Below, one piece after another: positions 17,027-25,638 of a DNA stretch of 64,000 nt. The position numbers and the translations under genes are program-made. The notes below the pieces were generated by a model. That model saw only the letters and a list, made by a program, of their open reading frames with translations. It did not search any database and was not told the origin of the DNA. How positions within the stretch are numbered: position 1 is the stretch's first letter; each line of letters opens with the position of its first letter. Location of the stretch: positions 62,001-126,000 of the forward strand of contig NZ_JACHXI010000004.1 in assembly GCF_014191985.1 (NCBI RefSeq). Direction: 5' to 3'. The DNA comes from Azomonas macrocytogenes. Its GTDB lineage: Bacteria > Pseudomonadota > Gammaproteobacteria > Pseudomonadales > Pseudomonadaceae.

Positions 17027-18364
17027 ATGACCTTCGCCTCCCTGGGCCTGATCGAACCGCTCTTGCGGACGTTGGAAGCCCTCGATTACCGCACTCCGAC
17101 GCCGGTCCAGGCCGCAGCCATTCCGGCCGTGCTCAAGGGCCGCGACCTGCTTGCCTCGGCCCAGACCGGTAGCGGCAAGACCGCCGGTTTCGCCTTGCCG
17201 TTGCTGCAGCGGCTGGCTCTGGAAGGCCCGCGCGTGGCGAGCAATTCGGTGCGCGCCCTGGTGCTGGTGCCGACCCGCGAGCTGGCCGAGCAGATTCAGC
17301 AGAGCCTGCAGGTCTATGGCCGCGATCTGCCGCTGGGCAGTTATGCGGTCTACGGTGGCGTCAGCCTGAACCCGCAGATGATGCGCCTGCGCAAGGGTGT
17401 CGATGTGCTGGTGGCCACGCCGGGCCGGTTGCTCGATCTCTACCGACAGAACGCCGTTGGGTTCGAGCAGTTGCAGATCCTGGTGCTGGATGAGGCTGAT
17501 CGTATGCTCGATCTGGGCTTTGCCCGCGAACTGGACGAGCTGTTCGCTGCACTGCCGAAGCAGCGCCAGACGCTGCTCTTCTCCGCGACCTTTTCCGCTG
17601 CGATCCGGCAACTGGCCGGGGAAATGCTGCGCGATCCGCTATCTGTCGAGGTCAGTCCGCGCAACGCGGCGGCGCGCTCGGTCAGGCAGTGGCTGATTCC
17701 GGTGGACAAGAAGCGCAAGGGCGAGCTGCTCTTGCATCTGCTGCGGGTGCGGGGCTGGGGGCAATTGCTGGTGTTCGCCAAGACCCGCAAGGGGGTCGAC
17801 CAACTGGTGGCCGAGTTGCAGGCGCAAGGCCTCGACAGTGATGCAATCCACGGCGACAAGCCACAGCCCGCCCGCTTGCGGGCGCTGCAGCGTTTCAAGG
17901 ATGGCGAGGTTCAGGTGCTGGTGGCGACCGATGTGGCCGCGCGCGGCCTGGATATCCAGGATCTGCCGCTGGTGGTCAATTTCGACCTGCCCGGTGTTGC
18001 CGAAGACTACGTACATCGCATCGGCCGCACCGGTCGCGCCGGGGCCAGTGGCGAAGCGGTCTCGCTGGTCTGCGCCGACGAAGTGGACCTGCTGGTCGCC
18101 ATCGAGACGCTGATCCGCCAGGTACTGCCGCGCCATGAGGAGGCAGAATTCAGCCCTGAACACCGCGTGCCGCTTACGGCTCCCGGTGGCCAGGTCATCA
18201 AGAAACCGAAAAAGCCGAAACAACCCGAGGAAGTGGTAGCCAAAGGCCGTGTTCACCTGGGTAGCTGGTTCGAGGAAGGTGAAAAACCCAACGCCCGGCC
18301 GGTACGCCAGGCACCGAAGCTGAGTGGCCCACGGCAGGGCGAACCTCGCCCCAAGAAGCGCTAA
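17027..18364 (+). CDS. rhlE: DEAD-box RNA helicase, RhlE-like
   Basis: A 445-residue helicase with the full set of motifs: Q motif around F3-Q28, Walker A AQTGSGKT (45-52), PTREL (82-86), DEAD (155-158), SATF, and HRIGRTGR in the second RecA domain. A basic C-terminal tail (KKPKKPKQPEE and PRPKKR) is typical of RhlE proteins, which act in ribosome assembly and RNA decay at low temperature. The start at 17027 (MTFASLGL) gives the canonical family N-terminus; the frame extends upstream without a ribosome site. Confidence 0.88.
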   Translation: MTFASLGLIEPLLRTLEALDYRTPTPVQAAAIPAVLKGRDLLASAQTGSGKTAGFALPLLQRLALEGPRVASNSVRALVLVPTRELAEQIQQSLQVYGRDLPLGSYAVYGGVSLNPQMMRLRKGVDVLVATPGRLLDLYRQNAVGFEQLQILVLDEADRMLDLGFARELDELFAALPKQRQTLLFSATFSAAIRQLAGEMLRDPLSVEVSPRNAAARSVRQWLIPVDKKRKGELLLHLLRVRGWGQLLVFAKTRKGVDQLVAELQAQGLDSDAIHGDKPQPARLRALQRFKDGEVQVLVATDVAARGLDIQDLPLVVNFDLPGVAEDYVHRIGRTGRAGASGEAVSLVCADEVDLLVAIETLIRQVLPRHEEAEFSPEHRVPLTAPGGQVIKKPKKPKQPEEVVAKGRVHLGSWFEEGEKPNARPVRQAPKLSGPRQGEPRPKKR

Positions 18365-18401
18365 GGCGCATATCTTTCAACGTCTTTCGCCAGCCGTAGG
18401 C

Positions 18402-18523
18402 TGGAAAACCCGCGCAGCGGTTTTCCACCGGAGAGGCCGGGCAGTTCGCCGCTTGCTCGTTCGGTGGACAAGCCTTCGGCGTTGTTCACCCTACGCGGGG
18501 GAAGACCCGCGTAGCGGTTTTCC
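18402..18523. repeat. Two palindromic repeats of the GTGGAAAACCGCTACGCGG family
   Basis: The first copy, TGGAAAACCCGCGCAGCGG followed by TTTTCCA, spans 18402-18427. The second, GGAAGACCCGCGTAGCGG followed by TTTTCC, spans 18500-18523 and ends next to GTAACAGGCTCT, a sequence like the MITE terminus. They fill the space between convergent rhlE and the DUF4345-like gene. They may work as transcription barriers, but no T run is present. Confidence 0.6.
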
Positions 18524-18537
18524 ACGGGTAACAGGCT

Positions 18538-19107
18538 CTAAGAAATTTGTTGGGATGTCGTTGTCGTCTCGGGTGGCGACAAAGCCGGTACGCAAGCAGT
18601 CGGAGGGATCGACAACTGCTCCTGTTCATCGTTGCCGACCCGAAATGGCTTGGGCGGTTCGTCGAAGTATTCCGCGTTTGCGTCGGCCTCCAGAGTGCTG
18701 GAAGGCTCTTCAGTGCTGGAAGGTTCTTCGCGGATCGGCCACCAGGCAATGGCCGACAAGGCCAGGGCGATGGCTTGCCAGGCCAGGCAGAGCGTATCGA
18801 ACCACACCATTGCCCCATCATTTACCAGCAGCGACGTCAGCCGTGCGACCACCAGTAGCGCCATGCTGAACATCAGCATGACCAACGCCGCCCGGGCACG
18901 CTCCTGGGTACGCAAGGCCCAGAGCAGAAACAGAGCCAGTCCCATTTGCAGCCCGCCATACCAGGTGCGCATCTGGTCGATCGATTGGCTTTCCATCAGC
19001 AGCATGCCATTCAGGTTGGCCATTTCGTAGGGAAAGAAGTTGTAGGCCAGGCCAAGCGCCGCCATCACCAACGCCTGCAGGGCCAGCACAAACCGGGCAA
19101 AACGCAT
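18538..19107 (-). CDS. DUF4345-like inner-membrane protein
   Basis: A 189-residue protein starting MRFARFVLALQALVMAALGL, with four predicted membrane segments up to about residue 125 and a charged, low-complexity tail (EEPSSTEEPSSTLEADANAEY) with a short duplication EEPSST. The membrane part, with the segment YGGLQMGLALFLLWA, resembles DUF4345 family proteins of unknown function. The start at 19107 has AGGAG 10 bases upstream. It is divergent from the metallopeptidase gene. Confidence 0.6.
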   Translation of the reverse strand: MRFARFVLALQALVMAALGLAYNFFPYEMANLNGMLLMESQSIDQMRTWYGGLQMGLALFLLWALRTQERARAALVMLMFSMALLVVARLTSLLVNDGAMVWFDTLCLAWQAIALALSAIAWWPIREEPSSTEEPSSTLEADANAEYFDEPPKPFRVGNDEQEQLSIPPTACVPALSPPETTTTSQQIS

Positions 19108-19307
19108 CGATTTATATCTCCTGGAAAACGGCGAGTCGGCCCGCAACGGCTCGAGCCTGCCAAACGACACACAGACCAGATCGGCTGCCGTTCGTTCGGC
19201 ATGGGTGGTCATCTGCCGCAGATTGCATTATCGAGGCTGCTGCTGCACTGAACATGTGACGTAGCCTATTCTCCAAGGAGAAACAGAGCGAGCAATGGAG
19301 TGATGCT

Positions 19308-20174
19308 ATGCGTTGGGGAAAAGCACGAGAAAGCGATAACGTGGAGGATGCCAGACGTGGCGGCGTACCGGTCGGTCGCCTGAGTCTGGGTGGCATTGCC
19401 ATCGTGGTGGTGGTGGGGTTGTTGAGCGGCCAGAATCCCATGCAGATTCTCGACCAACTGATCGGCCAGAGCGCGGTGACGACTTCATCGCAACAGGGGG
19501 CGCAACCGCAGGCGGTACCCGCTGCCAACGACCCGGAAATGCGCTTCGTCCGCTCTATTCTCGGCGATACCGAAGATACCTGGCAGGCGCTGTTCAGCCA
19601 GGCAGGTAAGCAATACCGGGACCCGACACTGGTGGTGTTTCGCGGTGGCGTCAATTCCGCCTGCGGCTTCGCCACGGCGGCAGTGGGGCCGTTCTACTGC
19701 CCTGCCGACCAGCGGGTCTATCTGGATTTGCAGTTCTTCCAGGATATGGCGACGCGCTTCTCTGCCGCCGGTGATTTTGCCCAGGCCTATGTGATCGCCC
19801 ATGAAGTCGGCCACCATGTACAGACGCTGATCGGCATTCCGGGCAGTATGGAGCGCGCCCGCCAGGGTGGGGCGTCGATGGAGGGCGCCACGGGCTTGCT
19901 GGTTCGCCAGGAACTGCAGGCTGATTGCCTGGCTGGCGTCTGGGCCTTCCATGGCCAGCAGCGGCACAACTGGCTGGAAGAAGGGGATGTGGAAGAGGCA
20001 CTCAACGCTGCCAACGCTATCGGCGACGACCGCTTGCAGCACCAGGCCCAGGGCCATGTCGTCCCGGATGCCTTCACTCATGGCAGCTCGGCCCAGCGTG
20101 TGCGCTGGTTCAGCACGGGGTTCAAGAGCGGTGATCCGGATAGCTGCGATACGTTCGCTGCGCAACGGTTGTAA
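19308..20174 (+). CDS. ypfJ: Neutral zinc metallopeptidase (YpfJ family), membrane-anchored
   Basis: A 288-residue protein with one membrane segment at about residues 27-41 and an outward domain bearing the zinc motif HEVGHH (165-170; E166 catalytic) and the downstream QADCLAGVWA segment supplying the third ligand. These are hallmarks of the putative neutral zinc metallopeptidase family. The physiological substrate is unknown. The start has GGAG 8 bases upstream. A single gene, convergent with the HAD gene; the hairpin at 20186 lies between them. Confidence 0.85.
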   Translation: MRWGKARESDNVEDARRGGVPVGRLSLGGIAIVVVVGLLSGQNPMQILDQLIGQSAVTTSSQQGAQPQAVPAANDPEMRFVRSILGDTEDTWQALFSQAGKQYRDPTLVVFRGGVNSACGFATAAVGPFYCPADQRVYLDLQFFQDMATRFSAAGDFAQAYVIAHEVGHHVQTLIGIPGSMERARQGGASMEGATGLLVRQELQADCLAGVWAFHGQQRHNWLEEGDVEEALNAANAIGDDRLQHQAQGHVVPDAFTHGSSAQRVRWFSTGFKSGDPDSCDTFAAQRL

Positions 20175-20185
20175 GGGCTGCAAGC

Positions 20186-20207
20186 GCTGGAGCCTCCAGA
20201 CTCCAGC
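20186..20207. terminator. Hairpin between convergent genes
   Basis: GCTGGAG and CTCCAGC pair across an 8-base loop, 12 bases after the metallopeptidase stop and directly before the HAD gene's end on the other strand. There is no T run, so termination is possible but not certain. Confidence 0.35.
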
Positions 20208-20209
20208 CG

Positions 20210-20800
20210 CTATCCGATGAGCCGCTTCAGCTCCGCGCAATCGCGTACATACAGATCGGCCAGCTCCGGCCAGAGATTTTCCGGCGTGTTGACCAGAATG
20301 CCGTAGGCACCGGCAGCCCTGGCGCATTCGAGATCGTTGCGGAAATCGCCGACCATCACCAGGTCGCTCGGCGTGACATTCCACTTGCGGGCCAGATGCA
20401 GCAGGCCACACGGATCGGGCTTGGGCAGGGCTTCGTCGCGACCGAGGATGTCGTCGCTGGCGAAGCAGTGATCCAGGCCGACTACTTTCAGCGTCATCAC
20501 CGCCAGTTCGTGGGCATTGCGGGTCAGCATGCCCAGGCGGTAGCCGCGAGCGCAGAGCTCTTGCAGCAGCTCGCAGGCGCCGGGCGCGGGGCGGGCGGCG
20601 CGCGCCAGTTCGCGCTCGTGCTCCAGCAGCCAGTGGCGCTTGGGGGCGGCTTCAACTTCCGGCAGGGCGGCAAGGTGACTCAGGATGTCCGCCTCTGCAG
20701 GAATCTCCAGCGCCCGGCGGATCGCCGGAAAGTCGTGCGTGGCGATGGTCAGCGTGCCATCCATGTCAAACACCCAGTGGTGTACGTTGGCAAGTTTCAT
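20210..20800 (-). CDS. HAD-superfamily phosphatase
   Basis: A 196-residue HAD-IA type hydrolase: nucleophile and acid D12/D14 (VFDMDGTLT), motif II T93 (MLTRNAH), motif III K127 (LPKPDP) and motif IV VGDFRND (150-156). A small helical cap lies at about residues 20-85. It would dephosphorylate a small phosphometabolite; the substrate is not evident. Its ATG overlaps the tesB stop as ATGA, so the two form an operon with coupled translation, tesB first. Confidence 0.88.
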   Translation of the reverse strand: MKLANVHHWVFDMDGTLTIATHDFPAIRRALEIPAEADILSHLAALPEVEAAPKRHWLLEHERELARAARPAPGACELLQELCARGYRLGMLTRNAHELAVMTLKVVGLDHCFASDDILGRDEALPKPDPCGLLHLARKWNVTPSDLVMVGDFRNDLECARAAGAYGILVNTPENLWPELADLYVRDCAELKRLIG

Positions 20801-21666
20801 GTCCGTTCCTCGCGTTTGCGAATCAGCCCTTCCTGGGCCACGGAGGCGACCAGCCGGCCCTGGCGGTCGAAGATTCGGCCACGGGCGAGCCCGCGCGCGT
20901 GGCCGGTCCAGGGGCTTTCCAGGCTGTAGAGCAGCCACTCGTCGGCGCGAAATTCGCGATGAAACCAGATGGCATGGTCCAGGCTGGCCATTTTGATGTC
21001 CTTCTGCCAGAGCGAGGCGGCATGGGGCAGCAGGGCGGTGCCGATGAGAAAGAAATCCGAGGCGTAGGCCAGCAGATAGCGATGCAGGGCGGGATCGTCC
21101 GGCAAGCGGCCAGCGGCGCGCATCCAGATGTGCTGGAACGGCTCCTGCGGTTGCAGTGGCTTGAATGGATTCTGCATGCCTACCGGCCGATGCTCGATGG
21201 CCCGGCGTCCGGGAAGGTGGCGGCGCAGCGGTTCGGTAGCCTGCGCGGCCCACTGCTGCATCAGCTCGGCATAGCTTGGCAAGTCGTCCGGGTCAGGTAC
21301 GGCGGGCATGCTCGCCTGGTGCTCGAAGCCTTCTGCCGCGTTCTGGAACGAGGCGATGGAGCTGAAGAGAATCTGGCCCTTCTGGACCGCGCTGATCCGG
21401 CGGGCGCTGAAACTGCCGCCATCGCGCAGTCGTTCGACCTGGTAAACGACCGGCAGCCGGGCATCGCCAGCCCGCAGGAAATAACCGTGCAGCGAGTGTA
21501 CCTGCCGCCCCTCGACCGTCTGGCTGGCCGCCGAGAGTGCCTGGCCGAGCACCTGACCGCCGAACAGCTGGGGAAAGCCCAGATCATAGCTGGCGCCGCG
21601 AAAGAGATTGTCCTCCAGAGGCTCCAGGGCGAGCAGCCCTACCAGGGTGTCGAGTGTCTGGCTCAT
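20797..21666 (-). CDS. tesB: Acyl-CoA thioesterase II
   Basis: A 289-residue double hot-dog thioesterase. The TesB pattern is visible in FGGQVLGQALSAA (35-47), SLDHAIWFH (active-site Asp), LLYSLESPW and the final VAQEGLIR containing the active-site Gln. It hydrolyses medium- and long-chain acyl-CoA to free acid and CoA in the cytoplasm. The start at 21666 (MSQTLDTLVGLL) has AAGGAAG upstream and removes a 39-residue extension lacking similarity. Confidence 0.93.
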   Translation of the reverse strand: MSQTLDTLVGLLALEPLEDNLFRGASYDLGFPQLFGGQVLGQALSAASQTVEGRQVHSLHGYFLRAGDARLPVVYQVERLRDGGSFSARRISAVQKGQILFSSIASFQNAAEGFEHQASMPAVPDPDDLPSYAELMQQWAAQATEPLRRHLPGRRAIEHRPVGMQNPFKPLQPQEPFQHIWMRAAGRLPDDPALHRYLLAYASDFFLIGTALLPHAASLWQKDIKMASLDHAIWFHREFRADEWLLYSLESPWTGHARGLARGRIFDRQGRLVASVAQEGLIRKREERT

Positions 21667-21815
21667 GTGGCGTTCTTCCTTACAAGGTCGCGAAGGCTTG
21701 TTCAATGGTGCGTCAAGCCAGGGTTGCTGACCAGTCCCGACGCTCGTCGCGGCTTCTTGAGGGGCGCATGGTGCTGCCGCCATACTGGCAGGCGTTCAAC
21801 CGATTCCGAGTCTGC

Positions 21816-22739
21816 ATGCCTTCTCTACCGCTGGTATTCCACGATGACTACAGCCCGCCGCTGCCGGAAGGCCACCGCTTCCCCATGGAGAAATTCCGCC
21901 TGCTGCGTGAGCATCTGGTCGCCAGCGGCCTGACCACCGATGCAACCTTGTTACGCCCTGAGCTGTGTCCGCACGAGATTCTCGCCCTGGCTCACGATCC
22001 GGCTTACATCCGGCGCTATTGCAGCGGCGAGATGAGTCGCGAGGAGCTGCGGCGCCTTGGCTTGCCCTGGTCGCCGCAACTGGCGCAGCGCACCCTGCGT
22101 GCCGTGGGCGGCTCGCTGCTGACGGCGGAATTGGCGCTGCGCCATGGGTTGGCCTGTCATCTGGCCGGCGGCACCCACCATGCCCATTACGATCAGGCTT
22201 CGGGCTTCTGCATCTTCAACGACCTGGCAGTGATTGCGCTCTATCTGCTGGAAAGCGGGCGGGTCGGCCGAGTGTTGATCTTCGACTGCGACGTGCACCA
22301 GGGCGACGGTACGGCGCGCATCCTCGAACGAATCCCCGCGGCGGTGACTGTCTCGTTGCACTGCGAGAAGAACTTCCCGGTGCGCAAGGCACAGAGCGAT
22401 TGGGACATCCCGCTGCCGGCCGGCATGGGCGACAGCGACTATCTCAAGGTGGTGAACGAAACGCTGGATTACCTGTTGCCGCTCTACCAGCCGGATCTGG
22501 TGCTCTATGACGCCGGGGTCGATGTACATCGCGACGATGCCCTCGGCCTGCTGGAGTTGACCGACGCCGGCCTGGCCGCACGTGACGATGCCGTGCTGGA
22601 GCATTGCCTGGGGCGGGATATTCCTGTCTGCGGCGTGATCGGTGGCGGCTACGACAGGGACCACGCGGCTGTGGCACGACGGCATTCGAGCCTGCATTTC
22701 GCGGCGGCCAGGGCATGGCAACGCTATGGGTTGGGTTAA
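21816..22739 (+). CDS. Histone-deacetylase-family amidohydrolase
   Basis: A 307-residue protein of the arginase/deacetylase fold. It carries the paired active-site histidines H121-H122 (GGTHHAHYDQASGFCIFND), the zinc ligands D159 and H161 (FDCDVHQGDG), and the third Asp in LYDAGVDVH near 230. Bacterial relatives act on acetylpolyamines, acetoin-linked or unknown acetylated substrates. The start MPSLPLVFHDDY matches the usual beginning of the group; no strong ribosome site precedes it. It is divergent from tesB and followed by an inverted repeat. Confidence 0.87.
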   Translation: MPSLPLVFHDDYSPPLPEGHRFPMEKFRLLREHLVASGLTTDATLLRPELCPHEILALAHDPAYIRRYCSGEMSREELRRLGLPWSPQLAQRTLRAVGGSLLTAELALRHGLACHLAGGTHHAHYDQASGFCIFNDLAVIALYLLESGRVGRVLIFDCDVHQGDGTARILERIPAAVTVSLHCEKNFPVRKAQSDWDIPLPAGMGDSDYLKVVNETLDYLLPLYQPDLVLYDAGVDVHRDDALGLLELTDAGLAARDDAVLEHCLGRDIPVCGVIGGGYDRDHAAVARRHSSLHFAAARAWQRYGLG

Positions 22740-22788
22740 GGCCTGTTGACACGACTGTCGCGAGCCGTATCAGTAGCGTCAACAGGCC
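22740..22788. repeat. Inverted repeat between convergent genes, MITE-end-like arms
   Basis: GGCCTGTTGAC (22740-22750) and GTCAACAGGCC (22778-22788) are perfect 11-bp inverted arms around a 27-base loop. They fill the entire gap between the deacetylase-family stop and the hydrolase stop. The arms resemble the MITE termini (CCTGTTCACG / CGTGAACAGG). It could act as a bidirectional terminator or be a shrunken MITE relic. Confidence 0.5.
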
Positions 22789-23676
22789 CTAGCCAGGCAA
22801 GTCCAGCCAGTCGAGTATGGCGACTCCCACGGCTGCTGGCGCCTCGCGCTGGGGGAAATGGCCGATACCGGGCAGCAGAATTCGATGATAGCGGCCGCTG
22901 AAGTATTCGCGGGAAGCCGAGGTCGAGGGATCATTGCAGCAATCGTCCACGCCATGCAGCACCAGGGTCGGCACGGTAATGACCGGTGTGCCGCGTAGGC
23001 GCGCCTCCCACTCGGCATAGGCCGGATCACCCTCGGCATGGCCCCAGCGCTGGCGGTAGGAATGCAGGGTGATGGCCAGCCAGTCGGGGTTGTCGAAAGC
23101 CTGCGCTGTGTCCGCGAAGAGCGCCTCGTCGAAGGCCCAGCCCGGCGCCCATTCGCGCCACAGGTGCTGGCACAGGGCGCGTCGGTCCGCGCGCAACGCC
23201 GCTTCGCCACGGGGCACGGCGAAGTACCAGTGATACCAGTAATTCTGTGCCTGGCGCAGGCTCAGCGGCCCCGGCGCGCCGTAACCCACCGACAGCGCGA
23301 CGCAGTGGCTGACCCGTTCGGGCCGCAGCGCGGCAAGGATATAGGCGGCCCGCGCGCCCCAGTCGTGGCCGATCACGGCGAAGCGCTGCACACCGAGGGC
23401 ATCCACCAGTTCCAGGATATCCGTGGCGATGGCGCTGAGCTGGCCGCTGCGCGGTGTCGCCGCAGCGAGGAAGCGGTTCGGCCCGAAGCCACGCAGGTAG
23501 GGCACCAGGGTGCGCCAGCCAGCGTCGTTCAGGGCCGCCACCTGGGAAGCCCAGGTAGCGATGGCGTCCGGCCAGCCGTGCAGCAGCACGGCGACCGGGC
23601 CAGCGGCGGGGCCGCTGTCGGCATAGTGCTGTTCAAGCCGCGAAGTACGCAGGACGCGCAGATTGTCAGTAGCCAT
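22789..23676 (-). CDS. Alpha/beta hydrolase, epoxide hydrolase/dehalogenase-like
   Basis: A 295-residue hydrolase. The oxyanion segment HGWPDA (33-38), the nucleophile elbow GHDWGA with D105 as nucleophile, an acid in LHGVDDCCNDPS and the catalytic His in GIGHFPQ (about 269) identify the Asp-nucleophile group (epoxide hydrolases, haloalkane or haloacid dehalogenases). Its start overlaps the end of the dioxygenase gene by 11 bases. It is therefore the last gene of the import/dioxygenase operon and probably acts on the imported compound or the dioxygenase product. The substrate is unknown. Confidence 0.82.
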   Translation of the reverse strand: MATDNLRVLRTSRLEQHYADSGPAAGPVAVLLHGWPDAIATWASQVAALNDAGWRTLVPYLRGFGPNRFLAAATPRSGQLSAIATDILELVDALGVQRFAVIGHDWGARAAYILAALRPERVSHCVALSVGYGAPGPLSLRQAQNYWYHWYFAVPRGEAALRADRRALCQHLWREWAPGWAFDEALFADTAQAFDNPDWLAITLHSYRQRWGHAEGDPAYAEWEARLRGTPVITVPTLVLHGVDDCCNDPSTSASREYFSGRYHRILLPGIGHFPQREAPAAVGVAILDWLDLPG

Positions 23677-24622
23677 AGGCGACCTTCGAGGTCACACCGA
23701 GCCCACCCACCGCGGCCAGGGTGTTGTCGATCTCGCCGGCGCGGCCACGGGCATTGAAGGTGACCCGATGATTGAGCCGGCGCTGCGGCCAGTAGTCGGC
23801 CAGGGCGTAGTGCTGGGTGCTGCGGTTGTCCCACACGGCGATGCCGTTGGCCTGCCATTTGTGGGTGTAGATGAACTCCGGCTGTTTTACCCAACTGGTG
23901 AGCAAGCGCAGGATTTCGCGGCTTTCCAGGGCCGACACGCCGTTGATCTGGCGGGTGAAGGTTTCATTGACGAAGAGTAGCTCCTTGCCCGATTCCGGAT
24001 GCTTCAGTACCACCGGATGGACCACCGGCTTGAACTGGCGAATCGAGTTGATCAGGACCTCCTCGCCGAGGTTGGCCAGGTAGTTGCGCCACTGGCTGGT
24101 CTCCCAGGTGTGGGTCGCATCGAGGCCACGCAGGTAGTCTCGCAGGCCCGGCGAAAGCGCGGCGAAGGCCTTGCTCATGCTGGCCCAGGCGGTATCGCCG
24201 CCCACCTCGGGCACTTCGGTGAGCTGGATCACCGTGCCGGCCGGCGGGTTTTCCAGCCAGCTCAGGTCGCTGTGCCAGTGGTCCACCGAAGCCGGGTGGT
24301 CGGCGTCGGTGGCCAGCACCTCGATCTGCGGGTGCGAGTCCTTGCGCGGAAAGTAAGCGCCCTGGGCCACCGGGCCGAACACCGCAGCCAGTTCCAGATG
24401 CTGCTCCGGGGTCAGTTCCTGGGGCGCGAAGAACAGCACCTCGAAGTCCAGCAGGGCCTGGTACAGCTCCGCGCGCACTGCGTCGCTGAACGGCCGGGTC
24501 AGGTCCACGCCGTCGATATGGGCGGCGAAGTTCGGCAGTTGCGGGCGCGGACGGATATGCCGGTAGCGCTCTTCGATGGGGATCAGTTGCTCGACGGACT
24601 TGGCTTTTTTGTAATCGCTCAT
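23666..24622 (-). CDS. TauD/TfdA-family 2-oxoglutarate-dependent dioxygenase
   Basis: A 318-residue non-haem Fe(II) dioxygenase. Iron ligands H117 and D119 (DHWHSDLSW) and H271 (WDNRSTQHYALADY), and 2-oxoglutarate-binding arginines at about 282-286 (RRLNHR), are in place. Family members release sulfite from taurine, cleave alkyl sulfates, or open aryloxy ethers. The neighbouring TauABC-like importer makes an organosulfur substrate plausible, but TauD itself cannot be distinguished from AtsK-like enzymes. The start at 24622 has GGAG upstream; the longer frame is rejected. It follows the binding-protein gene by 17 bases. Confidence 0.88.
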   Translation of the reverse strand: MSDYKKAKSVEQLIPIEERYRHIRPRPQLPNFAAHIDGVDLTRPFSDAVRAELYQALLDFEVLFFAPQELTPEQHLELAAVFGPVAQGAYFPRKDSHPQIEVLATDADHPASVDHWHSDLSWLENPPAGTVIQLTEVPEVGGDTAWASMSKAFAALSPGLRDYLRGLDATHTWETSQWRNYLANLGEEVLINSIRQFKPVVHPVVLKHPESGKELLFVNETFTRQINGVSALESREILRLLTSWVKQPEFIYTHKWQANGIAVWDNRSTQHYALADYWPQRRLNHRVTFNARGRAGEIDNTLAAVGGLGVTSKVAYGY

Positions 24623-24639
24623 CAGGTGTCTCCTGCCAC

Positions 24640-25638
24640 TCAGGCGAAGGTATCGAGGAAAGGTTTGGGATCGAAGTAGGTTTCGGCGCGGATCGGCTCC
24701 TTGATCGCTCCGACTTCCTGATTGAAGTCGGTGACTTGGTTCAACCAGCGCTGCACCGAGCCGTCCCGGTAGTATTGCGGCCACTCGGCAGTGGCATACC
24801 ACTGCACCAGGGCGTACTGGCGCTTGAGTTCGGCCAGATCGAATTCCTTGTATTTGTCCTTGGCGAGGATCGCCAGGGCCTCGTCCGGGCTGCCGGTGAG
24901 CAAGTCGTTGGCCTTGGCCCAGCCGCGGATGAAGCGTTGCAGCAGTTGCGGCTGGCTGGCATGCAGTCCATTACGCGCCGACCAGCCGTCCACCACCGTG
25001 GCATCGGGAAAGTCGGAGGATTGGGCGACCAGCAGCGAGTCGGGCCGGCGCTGGCGGATCGGCGTGTCGAACGGCACCCACAAGGCGGTGGCCGGCACCG
25101 AGCCGGCGATGAACGAGATCACCGCCTGATCCAGGCGCTGGTGGACGATTTCCACGTCCTTGGTGCTGTCCAGGCCGACGCTCTTCAGCGCCCGGTGCAG
25201 GAAGAAATGCGCGGTGGTGCCGCGGGTAGTGGCGATCTGCCTGCCCTTGAGGTCGGCAAGGCTGTGGATGCCCTGGTCCGGATCGGCCCAGATCTGCGCG
25301 ATGCCGGTTTCCAGGGCGTTGATCAGGAACGCCTTGCCCTGGCCGCGCGCCGGGAAATTGGAGATCACCGCGCCGGTGGTGACCAGGTCGATGCTGCCGC
25401 CGGCCAGCGCCTGGTAGGCCTCCAGGCCGGTGACGAATTGCACGGTGTCGAGCTGCAGACCCTGCGCCTTCCAGGCGCCGAGGTGCTCGCCGAGCCACAG
25501 GTGGCCGTCGGCGGACAGGGTGTGCAGGTAGCCGACCTTGAGGGTATCGCCAGCCTGGGCGAACCGGCGCGGGGACAGCAGGCCGAGGGCGCTGGTGGCA
25601 ACGATGCCTTGAAGGAAATGTCTGCGTTGCATGTTCAA
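24640..25638 (-). CDS. Periplasmic binding protein of a taurine/sulfonate-type ABC importer
   Basis: A 332-residue NMT1/TauA-SsuA-like binding protein. The N-terminus MNMQRRHFLQGIVATSALGLL is a twin-arginine signal (RRHFLQ), so it is probably exported folded by Tat. LKVGYLHTLSADG begins the mature domain; DLKGRQIATTRGTTAHFFL is a typical ligand-loop region. It delivers the substrate to the permease and ATPase encoded just upstream. Its ATG overlaps the ATPase stop (ATGA), giving coupled translation. Confidence 0.88.
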   Translation of the reverse strand: MNMQRRHFLQGIVATSALGLLSPRRFAQAGDTLKVGYLHTLSADGHLWLGEHLGAWKAQGLQLDTVQFVTGLEAYQALAGGSIDLVTTGAVISNFPARGQGKAFLINALETGIAQIWADPDQGIHSLADLKGRQIATTRGTTAHFFLHRALKSVGLDSTKDVEIVHQRLDQAVISFIAGSVPATALWVPFDTPIRQRRPDSLLVAQSSDFPDATVVDGWSARNGLHASQPQLLQRFIRGWAKANDLLTGSPDEALAILAKDKYKEFDLAELKRQYALVQWYATAEWPQYYRDGSVQRWLNQVTDFNQEVGAIKEPIRAETYFDPKPFLDTFA

